DNA from: Pelodictyon luteolum
GTDB lineage: Bacteria > Bacteroidota > Chlorobiia > Chlorobiales > Chlorobiaceae
Direction: 5' to 3'
Length of the DNA stretch: 35,503 bases
Assembly (NCBI GenBank): GCA_020721225.1
Contig: DYNE01000024.1
Location: 1 to 35,503 of the forward strand
Positions 1-6,591 of this stretch are shown here, piece by piece. The notes beneath the pieces are model-generated. The model was given only the letters and a program-made list of their open reading frames with translations. It did no database searches and was not told the origin of the DNA. How positions within the stretch are numbered: position 1 is the first letter of the stretch; every line of letters begins with the position of its first letter. Made by a program: the position numbers and the translations under genes.

Positions 1-2
1 CC

Positions 3-62
3 GTGGGCAGTTGGCGGTGGGCGGGAAGATTGTGGGCTGTGGGCAGTTGGCGGTGAGCGGGA
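3..62. repeat. Direct repeat of a 24-bp G-rich unit
   Basis: A 24-bp unit at 3-26 recurs at 39-62 with one mismatch, a period of 36 bp. Its core GGCAGTTGGCGGTGG differs at one base from a core at 12309-12323, so this is a dispersed repeat family within the window. My recollection is that G-rich repeats of this style are common between genes in Chlorobi; I did not check this. Confidence 0.8.
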
Positions 63-203
63 TGTCAGTAGTCAGTAGCCGGTAGCCGGGAGATGAGGAG
101 TATCGTTCGCGGGGCGAACGGGAGTATGCTCGCTGTCGCATCGCGGAGTATAGCTCGCTTCGCATTGCTGGAGTATCGCTTCGCGGTAGAAGATGGGACG
201 GGC

Positions 204-245
204 TGAGTACTGAGTGCTGGGTACTGAGTACTGAGTACTGAGTGG
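204..245. repeat. Six-copy 7-bp tandem repeat (TGAGTAC)
   Basis: Six consecutive 7-bp units run 204-210, 211-217, 218-224, 225-231, 232-238 and 239-245. Three match TGAGTAC exactly and the others differ at one or two positions. Just to the left (about 98-190) the word GGAGTAT recurs with GCTCGCTTCGCAT-like segments between copies. A 7-bp period can change copy number by slippage. Confidence 0.85.
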
Positions 246-265
246 AGATCGGAAGAACGTGCTGA

Positions 266-385
266 GTGTTACGGGTCAGGTTGAAGAGGCTGGATGGCTT
301 GTCAGCTGATCAGCAGGAAAAGATTTTGGCTGTTTTGTTGTCTCGCCATGCAGCTATCCAGTCCGTAGTTGAAAAAAGAAAATAA
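266..385 (+). pseudogene. Possible remnant of a gene 3' end (39 codons)
   Basis: An open frame runs from GTG at 266 to TAA at 383-385. It would encode 39 residues rich in Leu, Lys, Arg and Gln, including the stretch GLSADQQEKILAVLLSRHAA, which reads like a helical protein rather than random translation. A TGA lies in frame immediately upstream (263-265), and repeat DNA precedes it, so it could be the tail of a gene truncated by repeat expansion. It could also be chance. No family was recognised and no ribosome binding site is seen. Confidence 0.2.
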
Positions 386-423
386 TCCGATGCAGCGCGA
401 CGCGCGACTCTCCTTTTTCTGCC

Positions 424-451
424 CACGAATTTTCACTGATTTACACGAATT
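424..451. repeat. Spaced CACGAATT repeat
   Basis: CACGAATT occurs at 424-431 and again at 444-451, separated by TTTCACTGATTTA-like sequence. This resembles the ACACGAATT-type intergenic repeats found in many environmental bacteria. Only two copies are seen, so calling it part of a dispersed family is inference. Confidence 0.4.
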
Positions 452-679
452 GGCGCCTGTTTGTTAATGGGAAGGAATTTCAGGATTGTCGCGGGCAATA
501 TAGCAGCATATCTGTATTGGAAATGTTTCCCCGGGAACAAGTCTTGTCTGATAGAGGTAGAGAGCTTGAGCACGTAATGAGGCTTCCTGCTTGAAGGATA
601 ACAGGCTGTCTGCGATAGAGGGTTACAGGTTGTGACCAGAGTTGATACAGCAGGATAGAGCAGACAGATTATTCCGGCG

Positions 680-3346
680 TTACTTTTCCTTCTGTAACGC
701 TTTTTCTGTAATGATCTGTTCGACGTTTGAAGATATGGAAAGGCTTCGCATCAGATCGAGAAGGTTCTGATCGATATTCAGATTGAGTTCCACTGGACGT
801 CCGGCCTGAAAATCGGGGTTGTTTCCTTTGAGCTGAACCCTGATCGTCGATTTTCCGTCTGCAGCCATAGAGAGTGAAGAGGTCAGCTGAACATACAGAA
901 AATTCGACAGGGCTTCATAGGTGGTTCGGAGTCCCTGATTGGCGGCAGCCCGTTCTTCGGGAGTTGTGGCATAAATGATCTGGCCCGATGATTCTGCATT
1001 CATTGCTCCGTCTGTGATTTCAATCGTTTGGCCCGACATTTTTACCGGGATGGAACCTTTCACCGTACCGGTCGCATAGATTTTTTTCGTGCCCTGCAGG
1101 TCGAGCAGTTTCTGCAGCGGAATATCGTTCAGCTGCAGAATGGTTTCGGTTTCTTTTTTTGCCATGTCGTAATCAACATTATCGATCCCGACAGTTCCGT
1201 CAAAAAATCCTGCACTGAAATCTGAAAGCGTTACCCTGTCAGGATTGTTTTTATGCTGCCATATCGCCAGTTTTCCTTTCGGCGACGTAAGCAGGAGCTC
1301 TCCGCCCCCTGTTTTTCGTTTCAGCTCCTTCAGCGTGAAATCCATCACGGTTTTTCCGTCGTAATGACGGGTAATCAGAATATCAGGACTTTTGAAACTG
1401 TAGTCTGCATCCTGATCCGGCGCTCCGAAAATGCGCTCGGTTGCGCTTCTTTTCGGCATTGGAGGTGCAATGGTAATGGTTCCTCCTCCGCTTGAACGCA
1501 GTCTGGCCTTGTTGATCATAAATCCTTTTTTTCCAAGAACCAGTGGGAGCGTTCCGCTTATCGCTCCGCTGAGCGACCCTTTAAAGTCGCCATGCAGTCT
1601 GACCCGGTCGAGCGCATCGATATTGTTCAGTTGAATGGTCAGCGGGATCTCTTTATTGGTGCTGCCGAAGACAACAGGAGTTGCCAGAAGGGTGCCTCCA
1701 AGCGCTTCTGCCGAAAGCTTTCCAAGGGCGTAGTGCTTTGCTTTGCCGCCGGCGGCATCGAGTTTCAGGGAAGTTTTTATGTTGCGGAGCAATGCACGGC
1801 TTCCGGTATTCGAGGAGAGATCGAAAGAGAGCCACTGGCGGTTCTCTTTGTCGTAAAAGATAATTCTTGTGCCCTTTGATCCGGAAATCGTACCGTTGTT
1901 AACCGTCAGGATGTTTTTGCGGTATTCGAGAGGCAGCGTGCCGTTGAAGCTTCCGGCGGCAAGCGGTTTGTTCTGGTTGCCGTTGCCCTTCAGTCCCGGA
2001 AGGTCGCGAAGCGCAATGTTGCTGAACGTAACGGTTGAGGACAGATCGATCTCTACGAAAGTGAGGCCTTTTTTCCCGAAAGCAAGGGGAACGCTTCCTG
2101 TAAGAGCCCCTTTGAACGAGCCCTTGACTTCGCCGTGATAGTTCAGGCGGTCGAGGAGATGGATATCGTCCAAAGTCAGGGTCAGCATGACTTCGTTTTT
2201 CACTGGATCGAAAAGGAAGGGAGAAGCCCGCAGTTTTCCCTCAAAGAGGTCGACCGAGAGATCACGAACGGCCAGGCCGGCGAGGTTTTGATTCCGGCTG
2301 TTGAGCGTGATCGTTGCATTGAGGTTTTTCAGCAGTTCGGCAGAAGCCGGTTTTGCGCCGATATCGAGAGAAAACCCGCGAGTGTTTTCGTTTGCCGGAT
2401 AGAAAACGGCGGATCCGGCTTCGCCGATGACAACAGCGTTACGGACGAGAACGGTTGAATCCCTGAACTCGATGGGAATGGAACCCCTCACCTTTCCTCT
2501 GCCTCTGAGCTGTTGTTTATCGGATGGTTTGAACCAGGGAAGTTCGTTCAGTGGAATTTCAGCGAGTTTGAGCGTAAAGCTGGTCTCCTGCTTCCTGATA
2601 TCGTACTCGATCCGTTCTGCCGATCCGTTCCATTCGAAAAGATTGATGGAGCAGTTGCTGAGAATAAGGGCGCACGGTTTTAGCGGATCCCGCTTCGAAC
2701 CGAACAGCGCCCTGAAATTGCCTGCCGGAGAAGGGTTTCCGTCACTGTAGAGTTTTGATACGAACAGGGTATCCGGCGGTTGATGCCATTTGCCATCACG
2801 GGAGAGCGATACACGGTAATCGATGCCCGCCAGTCGGAGTTTTTCCCTGATGACTGACGCTTTACGGATCGTATAGGATACACGTTCGGGCTGAATGACC
2901 ATCGGGGCTTTCTGACGGCGCACTATGGTTAGTTTCATATCGATGCGGGGATGCTCGTCCTCAAACACGAAACTCTCGGGATCGGGCAGAATATGGAGAG
3001 AATCGGCATCCAGAGCGATATCGGTCTGATGGCTACCGGAGAAGAGAAGGCCGTCAAGATCGCCGATATTCCAGGAAATACGTCCGTTGACGACGGATAT
3101 TCTGTAGGTTGCAGGTTTGCTGCTGCACTGGTCAGGCGGGGAGGTGTATGATGCCGTCAGTTTCCTGAAGCCGACCCCGCCTAACCCGGGTATTCCGATA
3201 CCCGACAACTGAACGTGAACGGGTTTCCCTTTCAGTGCGCGGTCAACGAGCAGCTGGGCATACCACGGAAATGCCAGCCATCCCGTTGCAGGCACAAGCA
3301 AAGCTGCAATCAGCAGCGCTACGACGATTCGTTTTGTCCATTTCAC
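680..3346 (-). CDS. ydbH: YdbH-like AsmA-family intermembrane lipid-transport protein
   Basis: The product is 888 residues. It starts with a single hydrophobic anchor (residues about 6-28), followed by a very long periplasmic part made of repeated beta-rich segments, with recurring motifs such as GKGLTF/GKKGF followed by a short strand and a glycine turn. The C-terminal segment matches the YdbH ('dicarboxylate transport', PF11739) domain as I know it. In E. coli YdbH is one of three AsmA-like proteins (with TamB and YhdP) thought to carry phospholipid to the outer membrane. It is the last gene of a minus-strand operon, 25 bases after the YdbL-like gene and preceded by the YnbE-like lipoprotein gene. 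That context is the strongest argument for the call over a generic AsmA-like protein. Confidence 0.8.
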   Translation of the reverse strand: MKWTKRIVVALLIAALLVPATGWLAFPWYAQLLVDRALKGKPVHVQLSGIGIPGLGGVGFRKLTASYTSPPDQCSSKPATYRISVVNGRISWNIGDLDGLLFSGSHQTDIALDADSLHILPDPESFVFEDEHPRIDMKLTIVRRQKAPMVIQPERVSYTIRKASVIREKLRLAGIDYRVSLSRDGKWHQPPDTLFVSKLYSDGNPSPAGNFRALFGSKRDPLKPCALILSNCSINLFEWNGSAERIEYDIRKQETSFTLKLAEIPLNELPWFKPSDKQQLRGRGKVRGSIPIEFRDSTVLVRNAVVIGEAGSAVFYPANENTRGFSLDIGAKPASAELLKNLNATITLNSRNQNLAGLAVRDLSVDLFEGKLRASPFLFDPVKNEVMLTLTLDDIHLLDRLNYHGEVKGSFKGALTGSVPLAFGKKGLTFVEIDLSSTVTFSNIALRDLPGLKGNGNQNKPLAAGSFNGTLPLEYRKNILTVNNGTISGSKGTRIIFYDKENRQWLSFDLSSNTGSRALLRNIKTSLKLDAAGGKAKHYALGKLSAEALGGTLLATPVVFGSTNKEIPLTIQLNNIDALDRVRLHGDFKGSLSGAISGTLPLVLGKKGFMINKARLRSSGGGTITIAPPMPKRSATERIFGAPDQDADYSFKSPDILITRHYDGKTVMDFTLKELKRKTGGGELLLTSPKGKLAIWQHKNNPDRVTLSDFSAGFFDGTVGIDNVDYDMAKKETETILQLNDIPLQKLLDLQGTKKIYATGTVKGSIPVKMSGQTIEITDGAMNAESSGQIIYATTPEERAAANQGLRTTYEALSNFLYVQLTSSLSMAADGKSTIRVQLKGNNPDFQAGRPVELNLNIDQNLLDLMRSLSISSNVEQIITEKALQKEK

Positions 3347-3371
3347 GTTCAGGTCCGGTTGACTTTTCAGC

Positions 3372-3725
3372 CTATCCTGCTTTTTTCTTCCATTGACCCT
3401 TTACCTGTACCCATGTTCCTGCAGGAAGGCGGGTATAAATTTTCTCGAACATCATTGTCCCGACAACATCGAGCGAAAGGTTGTTCTGGGCGGCAATTTT
3501 AGCATATTCGGCGCGACGCTGGTTGTTGATGGTTGCAATGAGCCCCTGGGCGTCGCTGGCGGCTCCTGGCGGAACGGCAAGCAGCCCGTTGTCCACCTCC
3601 CCGGCAAGCCCCTGGGAGCGCGCGGTTTCAAGATCGATCGCAAATGCCGGCGCGGCAAAACCGGCAAACAGCATCAATGCGAGCAGGGCTTTCAAAGCCG
3701 TTGATTTTATCATGGTTCCAGTCAT
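3372..3725 (-). CDS. ydbL: YdbL-like periplasmic protein (DUF1318)
   Basis: The chosen start at 3725 gives 117 residues and has a strong ribosome site: GGAGGG seven bases upstream on the minus strand. A longer reading from 3785 would overlap the upstream lipoprotein gene and lacks that support. Residues 1-29 form a cleavable signal peptide ending near AFA. The mature part matches DUF1318/YdbL: an ArgSerGlnGlyLeuAlaGlyGluValAsp-like helix, an 'INNQRRAEYAKIAA' segment and a C-terminal Lys-rich tail. In E. coli YdbL acts with YdbH and YnbE, apparently as a chaperone for YnbE. Its position between the YnbE-like and YdbH-like genes supports the same role here. Confidence 0.85.
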   Translation of the reverse strand: MTGTMIKSTALKALLALMLFAGFAAPAFAIDLETARSQGLAGEVDNGLLAVPPGAASDAQGLIATINNQRRAEYAKIAAQNNLSLDVVGTMMFEKIYTRLPAGTWVQVKGQWKKKAG

Positions 3726-3741
3726 GTTTTTTCCCTCCTGT

Positions 3742-3948
3742 TTAGAATAACCCTTTTTTCGTATCGAGCAGCGAATCAAGTTCACGGTCGACCTTTACCC
3801 TGATTTCGTGATCGATCTTGATGTTCATGTTGATGACGATAGGTTTGTCCGGTGCTTCAACCTTCACCGTCGGGCTGCATCCGGCCGCAAGTGAAACGGC
3901 GGTGATGGACGGGAGCAGCATTGCTCTGAGAGCGGTTCGTTTGTTCAT
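3742..3948 (-). CDS. ynbE: YnbE-like outer-membrane lipoprotein
   Basis: This is a 68-residue protein with a lipoprotein signal: basic start, hydrophobic stretch and lipobox LAAG followed by Cys24. The remainder has the YnbE pattern CSPTVKVEAPDKPIVINMNIKIDHEI, which is a strand-forming segment. In E. coli YnbE multimerises by adding strands to the C-terminal end of YdbH, completing a bridge across the periplasm. The stop at 3742-3744 is 16 bases before the ydbL start, and the DUF2141 gene ends 32 bases upstream, so all four are probably one transcript. The small size makes similarity weak on its own; the neighbours make the call. Confidence 0.8.
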   Translation of the reverse strand: MNKRTALRAMLLPSITAVSLAAGCSPTVKVEAPDKPIVINMNIKIDHEIRVKVDRELDSLLDTKKGLF

Positions 3949-3980
3949 TGAAATGATTCTTGTTTATGAATGAGTCGTGC

Positions 3981-4454
3981 TTAGAAATATTTCATGGTTA
4001 CAGTCACTTCCGTCTGTTTCTGATCGAGGGAAAACAGGGCTTCGCTGAAGCTTGGTGGTCCGGTTTTGATTTTCGGATTGTTTGATACCCCGAATCCTTC
4101 CCTGGGGATGCCGATAAAGGTTTTATCCATTTTTCCGTTGCTGTTTTCATCGTGCAGAACACTTATGGCATAGGTGCCGTAAGGCACGTTTTCAAAGGTC
4201 ACTTCATGGGCAGTGCTGCTTATTTTTCTGACACGTCTGGCAAGCGCGCGGTCGGGTTTGTCGGGAAAGCCCTGTTTTGAGGAGTAGAGCAATACGCCAA
4301 GCATGCCTTCCGGTTTTTTCAGTTCCCTGATGTTTACCGTAATACATCCCGACTGAGCGGTCGGGTATGCCGCAGGCGTCGTTTCGGCATAAGCCGCAGG
4401 TAAAATCGTCAGACAGAAGAAGAGAGAGGAAATGCCGGCAAGGAGCTTTTTCAT
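3981..4454 (-). CDS. DUF2141 exported protein
   Basis: The product is 157 residues with a signal peptide (MKKLLAGISSLFFCL..., cleavage near AYA, residue about 23). The body matches DUF2141: an Ig-like fold with the conserved stretch 'YGTYAISVLHDENSNGKMD' followed by 'GIPREGFGVSNN'. The acidic DENSNGKMD loop may bind calcium, which is inference. The family has no firm function. It is the first gene of the minus-strand ynbE-ydbL-ydbH operon and is divergent from the SMR gene across a 183-bp region with a palindrome. The start ATG at 4454 begins a standard signal sequence, and no better start is seen. Confidence 0.8.
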   Translation of the reverse strand: MKKLLAGISSLFFCLTILPAAYAETTPAAYPTAQSGCITVNIRELKKPEGMLGVLLYSSKQGFPDKPDRALARRVRKISSTAHEVTFENVPYGTYAISVLHDENSNGKMDKTFIGIPREGFGVSNNPKIKTGPPSFSEALFSLDQKQTEVTVTMKYF

Positions 4455-4493
4455 GGTTCAGGGATTGCTGTTTCATAATGTATGCGTCACATC

Positions 4494-4509
4494 GCAATAT
4501 CGATATTGC
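4494..4509. promoter_or_regulatory. 16-bp perfect palindrome, candidate operator
   Basis: GCAATATCGATATTGC at 4494-4509 is identical to its reverse complement. It lies between the divergent DUF2141 gene (start 4454) and the SMR pump gene (start 4638). A dimeric repressor could bind such a site, and small efflux pumps are often repressor-controlled. No regulator gene is adjacent, so the role is inference. Confidence 0.45.
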
Positions 4510-4528
4510 AACCTCTTGATGCAAGTTC

Positions 4529-4549
4529 CCGCAGGATTTCATCCTGCGG
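4529..4549. other. Perfect 9-bp hairpin in the intergenic region
   Basis: CCGCAGGAT at 4529-4537, loop TTC, and ATCCTGCGG at 4541-4549 form a perfect stem-loop. No T-run follows on either strand, so it is not a typical terminator. It lies 89 bases before the SMR start and could be in that gene's 5' leader. Confidence 0.5.
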
Positions 4550-4637
4550 ATTTGCTCCACGGTCTCATTGCATTGCAGAGGGGATTTTTTCATCTTGTCG
4601 TGTACAACGGTCTCAGTAACCCGTCACTCCCTTTATT

Positions 4638-4967
4638 ATGCACTGGTTCTATCTCATTACGGCAATAATCTCCGAAGTTGTTGCCACTACGGCACTCAAG
4701 GCGACCGACAGCTTTACTCGATTTTGGCCGTCGCTGCTCGTGGTTGCCGGTTATTCCTTTTCGTTTTATTTCCTTTCTCTCACCTTGAGATATTTCCCTG
4801 TCGGGATCGTGTATGCTATCTGGTCGGGGGTTGGTGTTGCGCTCGTCACGCTTGCCGGCTGGTTTTTTTATCATCAGCGACTCGATGCCGGAGCTATAGC
4901 CGGGATAGTCCTGATCGTTATCGGCGTGATTGTACTCAACCTGTTTTCAAAGACGGTTTTTCACTGA
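4638..4967 (+). CDS. SMR-family multidrug efflux pump (EmrE/Qac type)
   Basis: The product is 109 residues with four membrane segments (about 4-21, 32-50, 57-75, 86-105). It has the key family residues: the membrane-embedded Glu13 in AIISEVVATT, Phe/Trp-rich 'FTRFWPS', and 'YAIWSGVGVALV' with Trp62. It reads very close to E. coli EmrE along its length. EmrE-type dimers exchange protons for cationic drugs, quaternary ammonium compounds or osmolytes. It stands alone: it is divergent from the DUF2141 gene and followed by the leader ORF/lipoprotein unit. The absence of a paired second SMR gene favours a homodimer. Confidence 0.9.
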   Translation: MHWFYLITAIISEVVATTALKATDSFTRFWPSLLVVAGYSFSFYFLSLTLRYFPVGIVYAIWSGVGVALVTLAGWFFYHQRLDAGAIAGIVLIVIGVIVLNLFSKTVFH

Positions 4968-5007
4968 ATCCCTTCCATAAGTAGTATTTTGTTTTGTGTC
5001 TTAAACG

Positions 5008-5031
5008 TATAATGTCATTGAGAGCTCAATG
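5008..5031 (+). promoter_or_regulatory. Candidate -10 box with overlapping inverted repeat
   Basis: TATAAT at 5008-5013 matches a consensus -10 element, but no good -35 hexamer at 16-18 bp was found. Immediately downstream, over the expected transcription start, is an inverted repeat with perfect 7-bp arms: CATTGAG at 5016-5022 and CTCAATG at 5025-5031. This would place an operator-like site on the promoter of the leader ORF/lipoprotein unit. It is a candidate only. Confidence 0.4.
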
Positions 5032-5069
5032 GAAGCAGCTGTTTTGGCACATCTTTTTCGGAGGTGTCC

Positions 5070-5120
5070 GTGAAAAGCAATCGTTTAGATAATTCGCAAA
5101 CAGGAGATTGTGTGCAATGA
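5070..5120 (+). CDS. 16-codon leader ORF coupled to the lipoprotein gene
   Basis: A very strong ribosome site, GGAGGTG at 5060-5066, precedes a GTG at 5070. The frame encodes 16 residues (MKSNRLDNSQTGDCVQ) and ends at TGA 5118-5120. That stop overlaps the ATG (5117-5119) of the lipoprotein gene as ATGA, the usual arrangement for translational coupling. The lipoprotein has its own AGGAG at 5102-5106. The leader has no run of one amino acid that would suggest attenuation. Whether it is translated is inferred from the ribosome site and the overlap. Confidence 0.4.
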   Translation: MKSNRLDNSQTGDCVQ

Positions 5121-5305
5121 GAAAACTGCTCGTGCTTTGCCTTATGTTTGGCGTGCTTGGAGGGTGCAGGGTATACCGTCCGAATGATGACCATCACAGG
5201 CCCAACAAGCCACATCCCGATAAACCCCACAAACCAGGCTTTGGCGGTTCCGGTGGCTCCGGTGGCTCCGGTGGCTCCGGCGGTTCTTCCGATCTCAAGC
5301 GATAA
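5117..5305 (+). CDS. Small lipoprotein with His/Pro-rich segment and Gly-Gly-Ser repeats
   Basis: The product is 62 residues from ATG 5117, which has AGGAG ten bases upstream. A TTG at 5108 sits too close to that site to be used. Residues 1-17 are a lipoprotein signal with lipobox LGG then Cys17. Residues about 23-40 are rich in His, Pro, Lys and Asp (DDHHRPNKPHPDKPHKPG) and could bind metal. Then come five Gly-Gly-Ser units and a short end, SDLKR. No family was recognised. Another reading is a flexible tether that displays a metal-binding stretch on a membrane. It follows the leader ORF with an ATGA overlap and ends 52 bases before a strong hairpin. Confidence 0.65.
   Translation: MRKLLVLCLMFGVLGGCRVYRPNDDHHRPNKPHPDKPHKPGFGGSGGSGGSGGSGGSSDLKR
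5243..5287 (+). repeat. Five-copy 9-bp tandem repeat inside the lipoprotein gene
   Basis: Units of GGTGGCTCC or a near variant occupy 5243-5251, 5252-5260, 5261-5269, 5270-5278 and 5279-5287, each encoding Gly-Gly-Ser. The three middle copies are identical. Because the unit is nine bases, changes in copy number keep the reading frame. Confidence 0.9.
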
Positions 5306-5356
5306 TTCCATGAGCGTCAACTCCGGAGAGACGCAGCCGTAACGTTTCCGCTTTGC

Positions 5357-5397
5357 CATCGTGAGGGGAGTGTTTCAGAACACCTTCCCTCACGATG
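5357..5397. terminator. Hairpin between convergent genes, probable terminator
   Basis: CATCGTGAGGG at 5357-5367 pairs perfectly with CCCTCACGATG at 5387-5397, with a few more pairs inside. It lies between the lipoprotein stop (5305) and the end of the minus-strand gene at 5407. The T-tract is weak (CTTGTTTGATT on the plus strand), so it may serve both directions with modest strength. Confidence 0.6.
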
Positions 5398-5406
5398 CTT
5401 GTTTGA

Positions 5407-5826
5407 TTATTGAGCAGGAGTTGTTTTTTTTACCCGACAGATAAAACAGTGGCGCCCCGATCCATGATACCACTTGAGATCGTTTCCTGTATCCGACGTT
5501 CGCGAAAATTCTGCGCAGAGCCTGTACGAATCGTTGCCGGCAGGTTCATAGAAATAGGGACGGCCCGTTTCAGGATCGGTAACCGGCAGTTGCGGCTGCA
5601 GTTCATGTCGAAGCAGAGCCAGATTTTTCGGCAGCTTTCCCCGTTGTGAATGGTAGTGATCGATTGCCTGTTCTATATGGACAAGGTCGTTAACCCGTTT
5701 TCTGTCAAGCATAAGTTTTCGCTGTTCCGATGGCGGTCCGGCAAGAAACAGCCCATATGCGATCGCTGCCGCAACCAGCAGGGGAACCGTCAGAGCTATC
5801 AATCGGCGATACCGTGCGTAATTCAT
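5407..5826 (-). CDS. Single-span membrane protein with pseudopilin-like tail
   Basis: The start chosen is ATG 5826, which overlaps the stop of the DUF5671 gene as ATGA; the longer frame to 6015 would bury half of that gene. The 139-residue product has a basic start, one membrane span (residues about 11-31) and a soluble part. The soluble part has helix 'VNDLVHIEQAIDHYHSQRGKLP' and then 'LPVTDPETGRPYFYEP...YRLCAEF', which resembles the C-terminal half of GspG-type pseudopilins (an 'xDPxGxPYxY' loop). Two cysteines near the end (RHCFICR) could form a disulfide. The true family is not certain. The overlap suggests it is made together with the DUF5671 protein. Confidence 0.65.
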   Translation of the reverse strand: MNYARYRRLIALTVPLLVAAAIAYGLFLAGPPSEQRKLMLDRKRVNDLVHIEQAIDHYHSQRGKLPKNLALLRHELQPQLPVTDPETGRPYFYEPAGNDSYRLCAEFSRTSDTGNDLKWYHGSGRHCFICRVKKTTPAQ

Positions 5827-6467
5827 GGCTGACGTTCCTCCTGTCGCAATCCACCGAGATAATAGACGAAGAGTGCTCCTGCAATCGTTGCCGCCACAAG
5901 CGATTTCAGGATGAATCGAAGGGTCAGTTCTCCTCCCAGAAAACGATACAGAAGCGAAATGAGGTCGCCGATGATGATGCCCGCTGCGATGAACAGGGTG
6001 ATATAGGTAAGCCATCGCCGGATTCCCGACGCCCTGCCTGACGGAGTGCTGAGCAGTTCCCGGCTGATTTTCATCGTCAGAAAAAGAAAAACCGGGAATG
6101 CAACGATCAAAGAAGAGACGGAGCTTCTTATCCTTTCGTTGTTCCAGATTCCTGAAATTTCGTTGTAAGCGGGATCGGGAAGAGCTTTCTCGATAAATGC
6201 GAAGAGCAGATTACCTAAATTGAATGCAGAGATATAGAGGGTTGCGAAAAGCAGAAGATAGAAAAACGCTTCACGGGCTGAAAGATACGGCTTCGGTCTT
6301 GGAACCGGAATCGGGAAATCCAGTTCTGCATAGTCCGCCAGTGCCCGCTCTATATGGTCGTTCTGCCAACCGGCCTGTATCAGGGCATTCCTGATTGCGG
6401 TTCGCGATATACCGGAGGCAAGGGCCTTGCCTACAAATGCGTAAAGTTCGCTGTTTGTTTTTTCCAT
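5823..6467 (-). CDS. DUF5671-type multi-span membrane protein
   Basis: The product is 214 residues. Residues about 5-45 form a small helical domain (LYAFVGKALASGISRTAIRN...AGWQNDHIERALADY) that looks like a UBA-type three-helix fold. The remainder has four likely membrane spans (about 65-90, 112-130, 150-170, 182-205), as in DUF5671 proteins. The function is unknown. Its stop overlaps the next gene's start by ATGA. It is divergent from the beta-propeller-like lipoprotein gene across 124 AT-rich bases that probably hold both promoters. Confidence 0.7.
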   Translation of the reverse strand: MEKTNSELYAFVGKALASGISRTAIRNALIQAGWQNDHIERALADYAELDFPIPVPRPKPYLSAREAFFYLLLFATLYISAFNLGNLLFAFIEKALPDPAYNEISGIWNNERIRSSVSSLIVAFPVFLFLTMKISRELLSTPSGRASGIRRWLTYITLFIAAGIIIGDLISLLYRFLGGELTLRFILKSLVAATIAGALFVYYLGGLRQEERQP

Positions 6468-6591
6468 GAATGCAGGGGGCTTCTGCCCGAATTTGGTATT
6501 GCTGCTCTGAAATCGAGGAGCTGTTTTTTTCAGGTATCTTCCCGGATATGTTTTTATTTAAATTTTTTTTCAAAACTAAACGTTTTCGGCG

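Larger units (their letters stand above)
1..679. other. Gene-poor, repeat-rich stretch
   Basis: No convincing complete gene is visible on either strand before the YdbH-like gene ends at 680. The left 250 bases are made of short G-rich direct and tandem repeats. A hairpin with perfect 7-bp arms and a GGG loop lies at 104-120. A short open frame at 266-385 may be a gene remnant. A spaced CACGAATT repeat is at 424-451. The rest (460-679) shows nothing recognisable. Confidence 0.7.

Noticed and set aside
1-250. CRISPR array in the repeat-rich left end
   Set aside because: Units are 7 or 24-36 bp, partly contiguous, with no unique spacers of even length and no cas genes.
5044-5059. TGGCAC-like sigma-54 promoter
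   Set aside because: TGGCAC is present, but the -12 GC at the right spacing is missing.
5015-5359. Minus-strand frame with Gly-Ala-Thr repeats opposite the lipoprotein gene
   Set aside because: It is the complement of the 9-bp repeats. The plus strand has a ribosome site and lipobox.
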